The translations under genes and the position numbers were made by a program. From assembly GCF_013340935.1 (NCBI RefSeq), contig NZ_WHOS01000029.1:1-64000 (forward strand): a DNA stretch of 64,000 nt, written 5' to 3'. How positions within the stretch are numbered: position 1 is the stretch's first letter; every line of letters begins with the position of its first letter. The DNA is from Azospirillum melinis (GTDB lineage Bacteria; Pseudomonadota; Alphaproteobacteria; Azospirillales; Azospirillaceae). Positions 25,766 through 33,612 of this stretch are shown here, piece after piece. Under the pieces are notes generated by a model. That model was not told the DNA's origin. It did no database searches and saw only the letters and a program-made list of their open reading frames with translations.

Positions 25766-26173
25766 ATGAAAAAGACCCTGCTCGCCGTGGCCGCCGCTAT
25801 CCTCGCCGTAACCGCGGCGACCGGCACGCCCGCAATGGCCCAGGGATGGCAGCCCGGCCCGGACGACCGTCCGCCCGGCCACCAGTACCCGCAGCCGCAA
25901 CCGCCCCGCGGGTACGATCATGGCCCGCGGTACGAGCATCCCGGCCGCCAGCCGGTCCACCGCCCCGGTCCGCCGAAGGCGTATGGCTGGCGGGCCGGCG
26001 AACGTCTGCCGCAGGAGTGGCGCGCCCCCCGTCACGTGATTGCACGCCCCGCTGCCTATCATCTGCACCGCCCGCCGCGGGGCCATCGCTGGGTCCGCGT
26101 CGACCATGACGCCGTTCTGGTCGTTTCCACCACCGGTATCATCGTGGAGATCATGCCCGGCCTGTTCCGCTGA
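25766..26173 (+). CDS. RcnB-family periplasmic protein
   Basis: 135 residues. Signal peptide MKKTLLAVAAAILAVTAATG ending in PAMAQ near 26, then a Pro/His/Arg-rich linker. The RcnB domain is at about 75-130: WRAGERLPQEW, AYHLHRPPRGHRWVRVDHDAVLV and a hydrophobic end TTGIIVEI. E. coli RcnB modulates nickel/cobalt export; many alphaproteobacterial members have unknown roles. The ATG at 25766 is chosen over 25757 because TAGGA, 8 bases upstream, overlaps the earlier ATG. Convergent with the receiver gene, 15 bases apart. Confidence 0.85.
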   Translation: MKKTLLAVAAAILAVTAATGTPAMAQGWQPGPDDRPPGHQYPQPQPPRGYDHGPRYEHPGRQPVHRPGPPKAYGWRAGERLPQEWRAPRHVIARPAAYHLHRPPRGHRWVRVDHDAVLVVSTTGIIVEIMPGLFR

Positions 26174-26188
26174 CCGGAGTTCCCGCCC

Positions 26189-28069
26189 CTAATCGCCAAA
26201 ACCCTTCTGCGCCAGGACTAGGAAGATCTTCTCCTCCAACTGGTCGGGCGTGAAGGGCTTGGCAATGTAGCCGCTGACCTGATGGGCCAGCGCCTTCTTC
26301 ACCGCATCCAGAGTCGCCAGCGCCGTGACCATCAGGAAAGGCAGGTCGCTGCGGATCTCGCGCACCTGCTTCAGCAGGTCGAGGCCGCTCAGCCGCGGCA
26401 TCATCCAGTCGCAGACGATCAGGTCATAGGCCGCACCGTCGGCCTGGAAGCGCTCCAGCGCCTCCTGGCCGTCGGCGGCGGTGACGATGTGGCCGATGCC
26501 CAGTTCCTGAAGGACGGAGGTGACGAAGGCGCGCGGCCCTGCCTCGTCATCCACCACCAGGACGCGGTGGGAGGACAGATCGATGAAGGGCACGCCGACC
26601 ATGCCCAGCGCCTGCCGCAGCCAGTTGGCACGCGCCAGCCGTTCCTTCGGCCCCGGCGCGTTCAGCAGAACATGGCGGACGAAGCGCGGCCGGTGGCAGT
26701 GGCGGTAGAGCACGCGGGCCACCGCCAGCCGGCTTTTGCCGGAGCAGAAAGCCCCCTCCCCCGCCAACCGGACGATGTCGAGCACGGTGTCGGCCGGCGG
26801 GTCGTCCTTGGCCTGGATCAGCGGGGTCAGCACGCGCTGGGTGCGCAGGAAGGCGTTCTGGATGTCGTCGAGCTGGCCGCCGAGATACTCGCGCTCCTCG
26901 TCGGGGAAGGCGCTTGACAGCACAAGGCGCTGAACCTCCGCCAGCCCCTTCAGCTTCTCGTTCCGGTCCTTCCAGCAGTCCAGAAGCCGGCCGGCGAAGT
27001 CGCGGCTGTCGAAAAAGCTCTTCAGGTAATCGGCCACCGCCTTGGCCGCGGTGGGCGACAGCGGCATCTTCTGGAGCACGAACAGGATGCGCAGCTTCTG
27101 CACGAAGTTGCGGCCACGGGTGATCTCCGGGACCGTGTCCTCGTTGACCAGCAGGGCGGTGCGGCGTTGCAGAGCCGCCTCCGTCCTCGCACCGCCGACA
27201 TAGGCGCCCTCGCGGTCGCGCAGGCGGGCGGACAGGTCGCTCAGCGCCAGAATCTCGCGTTGCACCGCCTCGATGCCGAACATGTCGCCGGCACTGGCGA
27301 TGGTGAAGCAGGCCGGCTTGGCCATCTCGCGGCGGAAGGCGGCGGCCAGCGCGTCGCGCAAGCCCGGCATCGGCACGCGGCGCATCAGCGCGTCCAGCCG
27401 GCGGAACACCGATGGGGCATCGTCCGCCATCGGCCGGTCGGTGGCGATCAGCGTCACGATCAGGTCGATCAGGGTGGTGAAGGGGGCATCCCGCGCGCAG
27501 GACGCGGTGCCGGCGTCGCTCAGCAGGATCTCTCCCAGCAGCCGTTCGACCGGCGTCAGCGCGTCGGGATGCTCGGTGGTCTCGGCGAGGTTCAGCAGCG
27601 CCTCCGCCTTCTCGGCGAAGCTGCGGCAGACGGCGATGTGCTGGGTGACGGCGGCGTCGAGAAGGAAACGGCCGAGGAAGCCGCCCACGGACAGCAGCTC
27701 CGCCGCCGTGCCGGGATAGTCGGCGGACAGGAAATCGGGCGGCGGGTGTTCCTTCAGCCGCTCGCGCGTCAGCCGGGCGATCTCGTTGACCAGCGGCGTC
27801 ATACCGCCCTTACGGTCCATCGCCCGCTCGGCCTGGGTCAGGATGGCGACGAAGGTGGCGGTGTTGGACAGCCCGGTCTGGTGGCGCGGGTGGTGCAGCA
27901 GCTCCGTTGCGGTCAGCGCGTTCTCGTCGAGGAAGCGGCGGCAGAAGCGGCCGACTCCGTCCCGGCCGGCCGGGGTGTAGAAATCGGCCGGCTCGCGGCA
28001 TGCGGCGGGGGCCGAACCCTCCTCCAGGGCCGGTTCCGCAGCGGGGGTGTCGTGGCGGGACTCCTCCAT
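26189..28069 (-). CDS. receiver protein with large uncharacterised N-terminal domain
   Basis: 626 residues. Only the last 125 are recognisable, as a receiver: VLVVDDEAGPR, phospho-acceptor Asp near 552 in LIVCDWMMPRLSG, and GYIAKPFTP. The first 490 residues are helical and cytoplasmic with no known motif (segments such as LLGEILLSDAGTASCARDAPF). A receiver at the C-terminus without a kinase is uncommon. The gene overlaps or abuts the hybrid kinase upstream: a GTG at 28081 overlaps its TGA, while the ATG at 28069 has GAGGG 5 bases upstream and is preferred. The two are probably one pathway. Confidence 0.8.
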   Translation of the reverse strand: MEESRHDTPAAEPALEEGSAPAACREPADFYTPAGRDGVGRFCRRFLDENALTATELLHHPRHQTGLSNTATFVAILTQAERAMDRKGGMTPLVNEIARLTRERLKEHPPPDFLSADYPGTAAELLSVGGFLGRFLLDAAVTQHIAVCRSFAEKAEALLNLAETTEHPDALTPVERLLGEILLSDAGTASCARDAPFTTLIDLIVTLIATDRPMADDAPSVFRRLDALMRRVPMPGLRDALAAAFRREMAKPACFTIASAGDMFGIEAVQREILALSDLSARLRDREGAYVGGARTEAALQRRTALLVNEDTVPEITRGRNFVQKLRILFVLQKMPLSPTAAKAVADYLKSFFDSRDFAGRLLDCWKDRNEKLKGLAEVQRLVLSSAFPDEEREYLGGQLDDIQNAFLRTQRVLTPLIQAKDDPPADTVLDIVRLAGEGAFCSGKSRLAVARVLYRHCHRPRFVRHVLLNAPGPKERLARANWLRQALGMVGVPFIDLSSHRVLVVDDEAGPRAFVTSVLQELGIGHIVTAADGQEALERFQADGAAYDLIVCDWMMPRLSGLDLLKQVREIRSDLPFLMVTALATLDAVKKALAHQVSGYIAKPFTPDQLEEKIFLVLAQKGFGD

Positions 28070-28077
28070 CGCCGCCC

Positions 28078-30657
28078 TCACAGGGCCAGCAGGTCGCGGA
28101 GCGCGCCGAGCAGCCGCTCGGGCGCCACCGGCTTCATCACGATCTGCCGCCCCTCCTGCGCCGTCAGCCCGGCCGCCGTCTCGCGCGAGGCGTAGCCGGT
28201 CAGGAACAGGATGGGCAGAAGCTGGTTGCGGCTCTCCAGTTCACTGGCAAGCTCCAGCCCGTTCATCCGCGGCATCGACACGTCGCTGACCACCGCGTCG
28301 AACAGGCCGCCGGCCTCGTCGTAACGGGTAAGCGCCTCCTGCCCGTCGGACGCCTCCACCACCGTGCAGCCGGCCTCTTCCAGCACGAGGCGGAGGTAAC
28401 GGCGCACCGAGTCCTCATCATCGACCAGCAAAATGACCGCCCCCTCCCCCTCCGCCACCTGCAGGGGGTCGAGTCCAACCGGGGATGCCGGCGGCTCGAC
28501 GGCGGGCAGATAGAGCGCGAAGGTGGCACCCTGCCCCTCCTCGCCCTCCAGTTCGACCGCGCCGCCCGACTGCTGCGCCGTGCCATAGACCATCCACAAG
28601 CCGAGCCCGGTGCCCTTCCCCGGCTCCTTGGTGGTGAAAAAGGGCTCCCAGACCCGGTCGCGAATCTCCGCCGGCACGCCCGGCCCCTGGTCGCTGACAC
28701 GGATCGCGACGTAGCGGCCCGGCTTCAGGCCGCGGTGACGGGCGAAGAAAGCGTCGTCCGGCGCCTCCACCGCCAGGGCGATGGTCAGGGTGCCGCCGTG
28801 GGGCATGGCATCGCGCCCGTTCAGCGCAAGGTTCAGCAGAGCCTGGTTCAGCGTCACCGGGTTGACCAGCGCGTGTGCGCTTTCGTCATTGGCCAGGATC
28901 GCCACGTCGATGCCGGCGCTGAGCAGGGGCTTGAGGAAGACGCGCAGATCGCGCACCAGCGGGGCGACGGCAACCACCTCGCGCTCATCGGTCACCCGGC
29001 GGTGGGAGAAGTCCAAGAGCTGGGCAGTCAGCGCCGCCGCCCGTTCGGATGCCTTGGCGATCTCCTGCACGCAGGTCAGCACGCGGTCGGGATCGGCCGG
29101 ATTGCGCTCCGCCAGCCGGGCGAAGCCGCCGATGGCGGTCAGCATGTTGTTGAATTCATGGGCGATGCCGCCGGCCATGCGGCCCACCGCCTCCATCTTC
29201 TGGGCGCGCTGAAGCTCGCCCTCCACCCGGCGGCGGTCGGTGATGTCGTTCAGCACCAGCAGCACTGCCGGCCCACCGCCATAGACGGCCTGACTGGCCG
29301 CGACCTCCAGCCGGCGGCGCTCGCCGGTCGGGCGGAGGGCATCGCATTCCAGCCGGCGCTCCTCCCCCTCGGCAGCGGCGGCGAGCGTCTCGGCCAACGC
29401 CTCGCCCTCCGCCAGAAATCCGGCAAGCAGTTGGCCTTCCAACGCATCGGCGGCGACGCCAAGAATCGCCGCGGCGGCACCATTGACAAAGCGGATGGCG
29501 GCGCAGTCCCAGATGACGATTCCGTAGGGGGCCAGCTCGACGAGCTGGCGGTAGCGCAACTCGCTTTCCCGCAGGGCGCCGACGGTCTGCTCCAGCCGTG
29601 CGGTCTGGCCGGCCAGTTGCTCTTCCCGCGTTTTAAGCTCGGTGATGTCCATCAGGATCTTCACCACGCCGCCGGTGCCGGTGGCATGCTCGCTGATGCG
29701 GTACCAGCGCCCGTCGGACAGCCGACCGTCGACCGGGGTGGAGTGCTGGAGATGGCGGGTCAGCCGCTGCTCCACCCAGGCGCCGATGTCGCCCTCCCCC
29801 TCGTACCCGCCGCGCTCGGCGGCGGCGCGCAGGATCTCGGCGAAGCTGCGGCCGGGGGTCAGCATATCGGCGATGGTGGGATAGGCGCGGCGATACTGCT
29901 CGTTGCAGATCAGCAGCCGGCCGTCGGCGCTGAACAGCACGAATCCTTCCGACACGCTGTCGATGGCGTCATGCACCACCGCCTGCATGAAGCGCGCCTC
30001 CACCAGCGCCAGCGTCTCGGCGGTGGCATCGACGCCGCAGCCGCGATAGCCGCGGAAACGCCCGTCGGCGCCGCGCACCGGCACGGCGCTGAGCCGCAGC
30101 ACGAGGTCGCGCCCGTCCACCCCCTCGAAGCTCAGCTCCAGGTCGCGGAAGGCCCGGCCGGCCTCGATGTCGGCACGGTATTCGGCCCAGGTCGCCTCGT
30201 CGGCGACCAGCACCCCGAGGTCGAGAAGGGAATCGCCGAACACCGTCCGCGGATCGCAGCCGAGCAGCGTGGTAAGCCCGCCCGACAGCGAGAGATAGCG
30301 GTGGTCCGACCCGGTTTCCCAGAACCAGCCGGGCGTCACGACGGCGAAGTCGCGGGTGCGGTCGCGCAGCCCCTCCAACTCGTCCTTCGCCCGGCGCAGT
30401 GCGGCGTCGGAACGGGCCAGGGCGGTGGCGGCGGCCCCGGCACGCCGGGCGCTCCACAGGGCCAGACCGCCGGCGGCGGCCAGCGCGCCGGCGACCGGCC
30501 AGCCGACCTGCCCGCTTGCAGACAGCGCCGCCAGGGTGCCGATGCCGGTCAGTCCGGCCAGCAGGCCGGGAAACGATGCGGAAAGACCCGACGGACCGGA
30601 CACCGGTCTGGCGGCACCCCCGGTGGGATGCGGTCGGTCGGTGCCTGCAACGTCCAC
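28078..30657 (-). CDS. membrane PAS hybrid histidine kinase with receiver
   Basis: 859 residues. Two membrane segments near 28-70 with almost no periplasmic loop, then three PAS domains (TPGWFWETGSDHRYLSLS near 110; DSVSEGFVLFSADGR; LAPYGIVIWDCAAIRFVNG). HisKA H-box GGIAHEFNNML has its His near 500. HATPase motifs are LALNGRDAMPHGG, DQGPGVP, FFTTKEPGKGTGLGL. The receiver has its Asp near 789 (AVVSDVSMPRMNG). The GTG at 30657 has GGAGG 4 bases upstream. First gene of a two-gene leftward operon with the receiver protein at 26189-28069. A perfect inverted repeat lies 42 bases upstream of the start. Confidence 0.9.
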   Translation of the reverse strand: MDVAGTDRPHPTGGAARPVSGPSGLSASFPGLLAGLTGIGTLAALSASGQVGWPVAGALAAAGGLALWSARRAGAAATALARSDAALRRAKDELEGLRDRTRDFAVVTPGWFWETGSDHRYLSLSGGLTTLLGCDPRTVFGDSLLDLGVLVADEATWAEYRADIEAGRAFRDLELSFEGVDGRDLVLRLSAVPVRGADGRFRGYRGCGVDATAETLALVEARFMQAVVHDAIDSVSEGFVLFSADGRLLICNEQYRRAYPTIADMLTPGRSFAEILRAAAERGGYEGEGDIGAWVEQRLTRHLQHSTPVDGRLSDGRWYRISEHATGTGGVVKILMDITELKTREEQLAGQTARLEQTVGALRESELRYRQLVELAPYGIVIWDCAAIRFVNGAAAAILGVAADALEGQLLAGFLAEGEALAETLAAAAEGEERRLECDALRPTGERRRLEVAASQAVYGGGPAVLLVLNDITDRRRVEGELQRAQKMEAVGRMAGGIAHEFNNMLTAIGGFARLAERNPADPDRVLTCVQEIAKASERAAALTAQLLDFSHRRVTDEREVVAVAPLVRDLRVFLKPLLSAGIDVAILANDESAHALVNPVTLNQALLNLALNGRDAMPHGGTLTIALAVEAPDDAFFARHRGLKPGRYVAIRVSDQGPGVPAEIRDRVWEPFFTTKEPGKGTGLGLWMVYGTAQQSGGAVELEGEEGQGATFALYLPAVEPPASPVGLDPLQVAEGEGAVILLVDDEDSVRRYLRLVLEEAGCTVVEASDGQEALTRYDEAGGLFDAVVSDVSMPRMNGLELASELESRNQLLPILFLTGYASRETAAGLTAQEGRQIVMKPVAPERLLGALRDLLAL

Positions 30658-30698
30658 GGGGCCTCCGTCTGTCCGAAAGGGTGCCGGAAGAGCTGTTG

Positions 30699-30719
30699 TC
30701 CGGTGACATCATCACCGGA
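30699..30719. promoter_or_regulatory. inverted repeat in a divergent control region
   Basis: TCCGGTGA-catca-TCACCGGA, a perfect 8-bp dyad, between the hybrid kinase start (30657, minus) and the cupin start (30890, plus). It is suitably placed for an operator acting on the kinase operon. Confidence 0.45.
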
Positions 30720-30889
30720 TCGTCCCGTCTTAGGCTGTCAGGCGTTAACAGCAGGTTTAGTAGCTAAGCTTTCGCACAGCCGCGACAGCCGGAAGCGGTA
30801 GGGGCGATGGGGAGGAGATCCGGGAGGCTGCAAAACACGTAAAAACCGATTGCCGCTCCAAAGCCGGCCGGTTTCGAAAGGACCACGCC

Positions 30890-31243
30890 ATGCCGCCCAT
30901 GACTCCTGGGGCCACTCCCGAGGCTCCCCCAAAAGCAGACGTGATTACGTGGAGCAATCTGCCGGCCCAGACCGCCGAAGGGGTAGAGCGCCGCAGCCTT
31001 CCCGGCACCGGCGCATCGCTGAAGCATATCGTCATCAAGGCCGGCACCTCCGCCCCACGCCACGACCACCCGCATGAGCAGTTCGTCATCGTCGTGGAAG
31101 GCCGCGCCCTGCTGACCTGCGAAGCGGGGCCGGTGGATCTGCGGCCGGGCATGGTCATCCGCTTCGACCCCGGTGCCTGGCACAGCGCCGATTTCGTCGA
31201 GGATACCGTGCTGATCGAGGTGAATTTGAACCCGGCAGGGTGA
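30890..31243 (+). CDS. single-domain cupin protein
   Basis: 117 residues forming one cupin barrel. Metal-binding motif 1 shows in RHDHPHEQFVIVVEG (H58, H60, H62, E63) and motif 2 in PGAWHS (H98). Small cupins bind a metal and serve as isomerases, dioxygenases or sensors; the substrate cannot be read from sequence. The ATG at 30890 has AAAGGA with 8 bases spacing. Convergent with the next gene, only 2 bases apart. Confidence 0.85.
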   Translation: MPPMTPGATPEAPPKADVITWSNLPAQTAEGVERRSLPGTGASLKHIVIKAGTSAPRHDHPHEQFVIVVEGRALLTCEAGPVDLRPGMVIRFDPGAWHSADFVEDTVLIEVNLNPAG

Positions 31244-31245
31244 GG

Positions 31246-31758
31246 TCAGACGCCGATATCGATGTCGATCTCGTCGTCGTCTTCCGGCGCCCGGCCCAGC
31301 AGCAGGTCGGCGGCATCGAGGGTCAGTGCCTCGACCTCCTCGTTGCGCTCCTCGTCGGGCAGGCGCAGCGCGTGCATCAGCTGGGTCGCCAGATGGATCA
31401 GCATGGCGCGGACGCAGTCGTCTTCCGGATACTCAAGCGCAACCACGTCCTTCAGGAAAGCGCCGAGCTGGTCCGGCGAATTCCAGGGGTGGGTGATGAC
31501 GGTCTCGAAGCCGCTGGTGCCGAGGAAGACGGAGTTCAGTGCGATGGCCTGACGGTTGATGCCGTCGACCGCCTCGTCCTGGTCGAGGTTGCCCTGGAGA
31601 ACCTGATTGAAGGCGTCCAGGCTGAGGTCGATGAACTGGCGGACCAGCAGCCGGACCACGGATTCGTCGGACAGGTCGTTGCGGGCCTGCGGCTGGGTCA
31701 GCACCGGCAGCGGTTGCAGCAGCGCCGCGATGATCGGCTTTGCGGATTGGGATTCCAT
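31246..31758 (-). CDS. hypothetical protein, 170 aa
   Basis: Not recognised. A soluble, mostly helical protein (LLVRQFIDLSLDAFNQVLQGNLDQDEA) with a strongly acidic C-terminus (APEDDDEIDIDIGV). It contains no signal peptide or cysteine cluster. The ATG at 31758 has AGGAG 10 bases upstream; the frame runs open to 31842 but without support. It follows the ndk terminator on the same strand, so it has its own promoter. Confidence 0.7.
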   Translation of the reverse strand: MESQSAKPIIAALLQPLPVLTQPQARNDLSDESVVRLLVRQFIDLSLDAFNQVLQGNLDQDEAVDGINRQAIALNSVFLGTSGFETVITHPWNSPDQLGAFLKDVVALEYPEDDCVRAMLIHLATQLMHALRLPDEERNEEVEALTLDAADLLLGRAPEDDDEIDIDIGV

Positions 31759-31847
31759 CGCGGGCAACTCCTGTCGGGATCGACCCCGGCATCTGCGGGG
31801 CAAAAGGTTCACGGCTCCCGATACTGACAGAGCCTGACGCAAAACGC

Positions 31848-31879
31848 AAAAAAGGCCGCCCCCTTATCGGGAGCGGCCC
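31848..31879 (-). terminator. intrinsic terminator of ndk
   Basis: On the minus strand GGCCGCTCCC...GGGGGCGGCC forms the stem (31854-31859 with 31873-31878, extended by CCC/GGG) and is followed by TTTTTT (31848-31853). It lies 37 bases past the ndk stop. Confidence 0.85.
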
Positions 31880-31915
31880 TTTCGCCAAGCCTGACGGGAG
31901 GTCAGACCCGAAAGA

Positions 31916-32338
31916 TCAGCCCACCAGCTCGATGCCGGCGAAGAAGAAGGCGATCTCCTGGGCGGCGGTCTCCGGGGCGTCCGAACCGTGGACCGAGTTG
32001 GCCTCGATCGACTCGGCGAACTCCTTGCGGATGGTGCCTTCGGCGGCGTTGGCCGGGTTGGTGGCGCCCATGATCTCGCGGTTGCGGGCGATGGCGTTCT
32101 CGCCTTCCAGAACCTGCAGGACCACCGGGCCGGAGATCATGAAGGAGACCAGATCGCCGAAGAACGGACGCTCGCGGTGCACGCCGTAGAACTGCTCGGC
32201 CTGGGCCTTCGACAGCTGGACGCGCTTCTGGGCAACGATGCGCAGGCCGCCGTCTTCGAACTTGGCGTTGATCTTGCCGGTCAGGTTGCGGCGGGTGGCA
32301 TCGGGCTTGATGATCGAGAGGGTCCGTTCGACGGCCAT
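31916..32338 (-). CDS. ndk: nucleoside diphosphate kinase
   Basis: 140 residues, the usual size. Transfers the gamma phosphate between nucleoside triphosphates and diphosphates through a phospho-histidine, here H117 in NSVHGSDAPETA. The N-terminus MAVERTLSIIKPDA and the FYGVHRERPFF motif are diagnostic. The start ATG at 32338 is preceded by AGGAGT. It is monocistronic, with a good terminator at 31848-31879. Confidence 0.98.
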   Translation of the reverse strand: MAVERTLSIIKPDATRRNLTGKINAKFEDGGLRIVAQKRVQLSKAQAEQFYGVHRERPFFGDLVSFMISGPVVLQVLEGENAIARNREIMGATNPANAAEGTIRKEFAESIEANSVHGSDAPETAAQEIAFFFAGIELVG

Positions 32339-32488
32339 GGTGGTGACTCCTGCGGGAATGGGGCTTTTCGCCGATTGAAAAACTCGCAGGCGCCGCCGGA
32401 TGACCGGGGCGCCGGATGGGCGGCTTTATAGAGGCGCTTTCACGGCGCGGCAAGGCGTTCGTTTGGGGCCACACTCCCCGATCCTCGC

Positions 32489-32524
32489 AAAAAATACGGC
32501 CGCGATGGCATCCCAGCGCGGCCG
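32489..32524 (-). terminator. intrinsic terminator of the betB-betA-choX operon
   Basis: 8-bp perfect stem CGGCCGCG (32497-32504) / CGCGGCCG (32517-32524). On the minus strand it is followed by TATTTTTT. It lies 35 bases past the choX stop and closes the operon before ndk. Confidence 0.85.
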
Positions 32525-32558
32525 GAGTCGAGGAGGCTTTGGGAAAGCAGTCGTCAGG

Positions 32559-33566
32559 TCAGGATTTGGCGGCACCCAGCTTGGCCTGAGCAGCGGCCAG
32601 ACCGTCCTTGCCGTCCAGCGTGGTGACGCCGGACAGCCAAGTCTTCAGGACGGCGGGATTCTTCTTCAGCCAGTCGGCCGCAACCGCTTCGGGCTTGCGG
32701 CCGCCGTTCATGATGCCGTCCATCACCGAGTTTTCCATGTCCACGGTGAAGACCAGATTGGACAGGAACTTGCCGATGTTCGGGCATTCGGCGGCGTAGC
32801 CCTTGCGCACGTTGGTGCTGACGGTGGCGCCGCCGTAATTCGGGCCGAACCAGTCGTCGCCGTCGGACAGGTAGGTGATGTCCATCGTCTTGTTCATCGG
32901 ATGCGGCGCCCAGCCCAGGAAGGCAATCCATTTCTTGGCCCGGACCGCCCGCTTCACCTCGGCCAGCATGCCGGCCTCGCTGGACTCGACCATCTTGAAA
33001 TCCTTGAGACCGAAGGCGTCGGCCTTCAGCATCTTGTCGATGATCAGGTTGCCGTCGTTACCGGCCTCGATGCCGTAGATCTTGCCGTCCAGCTTGTCCT
33101 TGTATTTCGCCAGATCCTTGAAGCTCTTCAGCCCGGCCTCAGCGGCGTAAGTGGGGACGGCCAGCGTGTATTTGGCGCCCTCCAGGTTGACGCGCGTCAC
33201 CTCGACCGAGCCGTCCTCCAGCACAGGCTTGATGAAGGTCTCCATGGTGGGCATCCAGTTGCCGAGGAACACGTCCAGCGACTTGGTCTTCAGCCCCAGA
33301 TAGACGACCGGCACCGACGAGACGCTTGTGGACGGCTTGTAGCCCAGCGCGTCGAGCGTGACGGAGGCGAGCGCCGTCGTCGCCGCGATGTCGGTCCATC
33401 CCACGTCACCGAAACGCACCGCCTTGCAGGAGGCCGGATCGGCGGCAAGCGCCGTCCCTGCCGGCAGGACGGCGGACCCGGCCGCCAGCATAAGGCCGAC
33501 GGCGAGGCCGGAGAATTTGGCGGCGGAGAATTTACCGGCAGAGAATTTACCGAATGTCTTGGCCAT
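32559..33566 (-). CDS. choX: choline ABC transporter substrate-binding protein
   Basis: 335 residues. Periplasmic binding protein of the ProX/ChoX family, capturing choline for import. A signal peptide ends near ALAADPASC. The family motifs GWTDIAATTALASVTLDALGY, FLGNWMPTME, WIAFLGWAPHPMN and YLSDGDDWFGPNYGGA include the aromatic residues that cage the trimethylammonium group. The ATG at 33566 has AAGGAG 9 bases upstream. The N-terminus carries a triplicated KFSA unit. Third gene of the bet operon; permease and ATPase genes (choW, choV) are not adjacent and must lie elsewhere. Confidence 0.92.
   Translation of the reverse strand: MAKTFGKFSAGKFSAAKFSGLAVGLMLAAGSAVLPAGTALAADPASCKAVRFGDVGWTDIAATTALASVTLDALGYKPSTSVSSVPVVYLGLKTKSLDVFLGNWMPTMETFIKPVLEDGSVEVTRVNLEGAKYTLAVPTYAAEAGLKSFKDLAKYKDKLDGKIYGIEAGNDGNLIIDKMLKADAFGLKDFKMVESSEAGMLAEVKRAVRAKKWIAFLGWAPHPMNKTMDITYLSDGDDWFGPNYGGATVSTNVRKGYAAECPNIGKFLSNLVFTVDMENSVMDGIMNGGRKPEAVAADWLKKNPAVLKTWLSGVTTLDGKDGLAAAQAKLGAAKS
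33511..33555 (-). repeat. three 15-bp tandem units in the choX signal region
   Basis: GAGAATTT recurs at 33511, 33526 and 33541 with a 15-base period, encoding three (G/A)KFSA-like pentapeptides directly after the start of ChoX. An in-frame slippage expansion is the simplest explanation. Confidence 0.75.
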
Positions 33567-33612
33567 GTCCCTGTTCTCCTTGCTTGTGGTTATCATTGTG
33601 GGCGTGCGGGTC

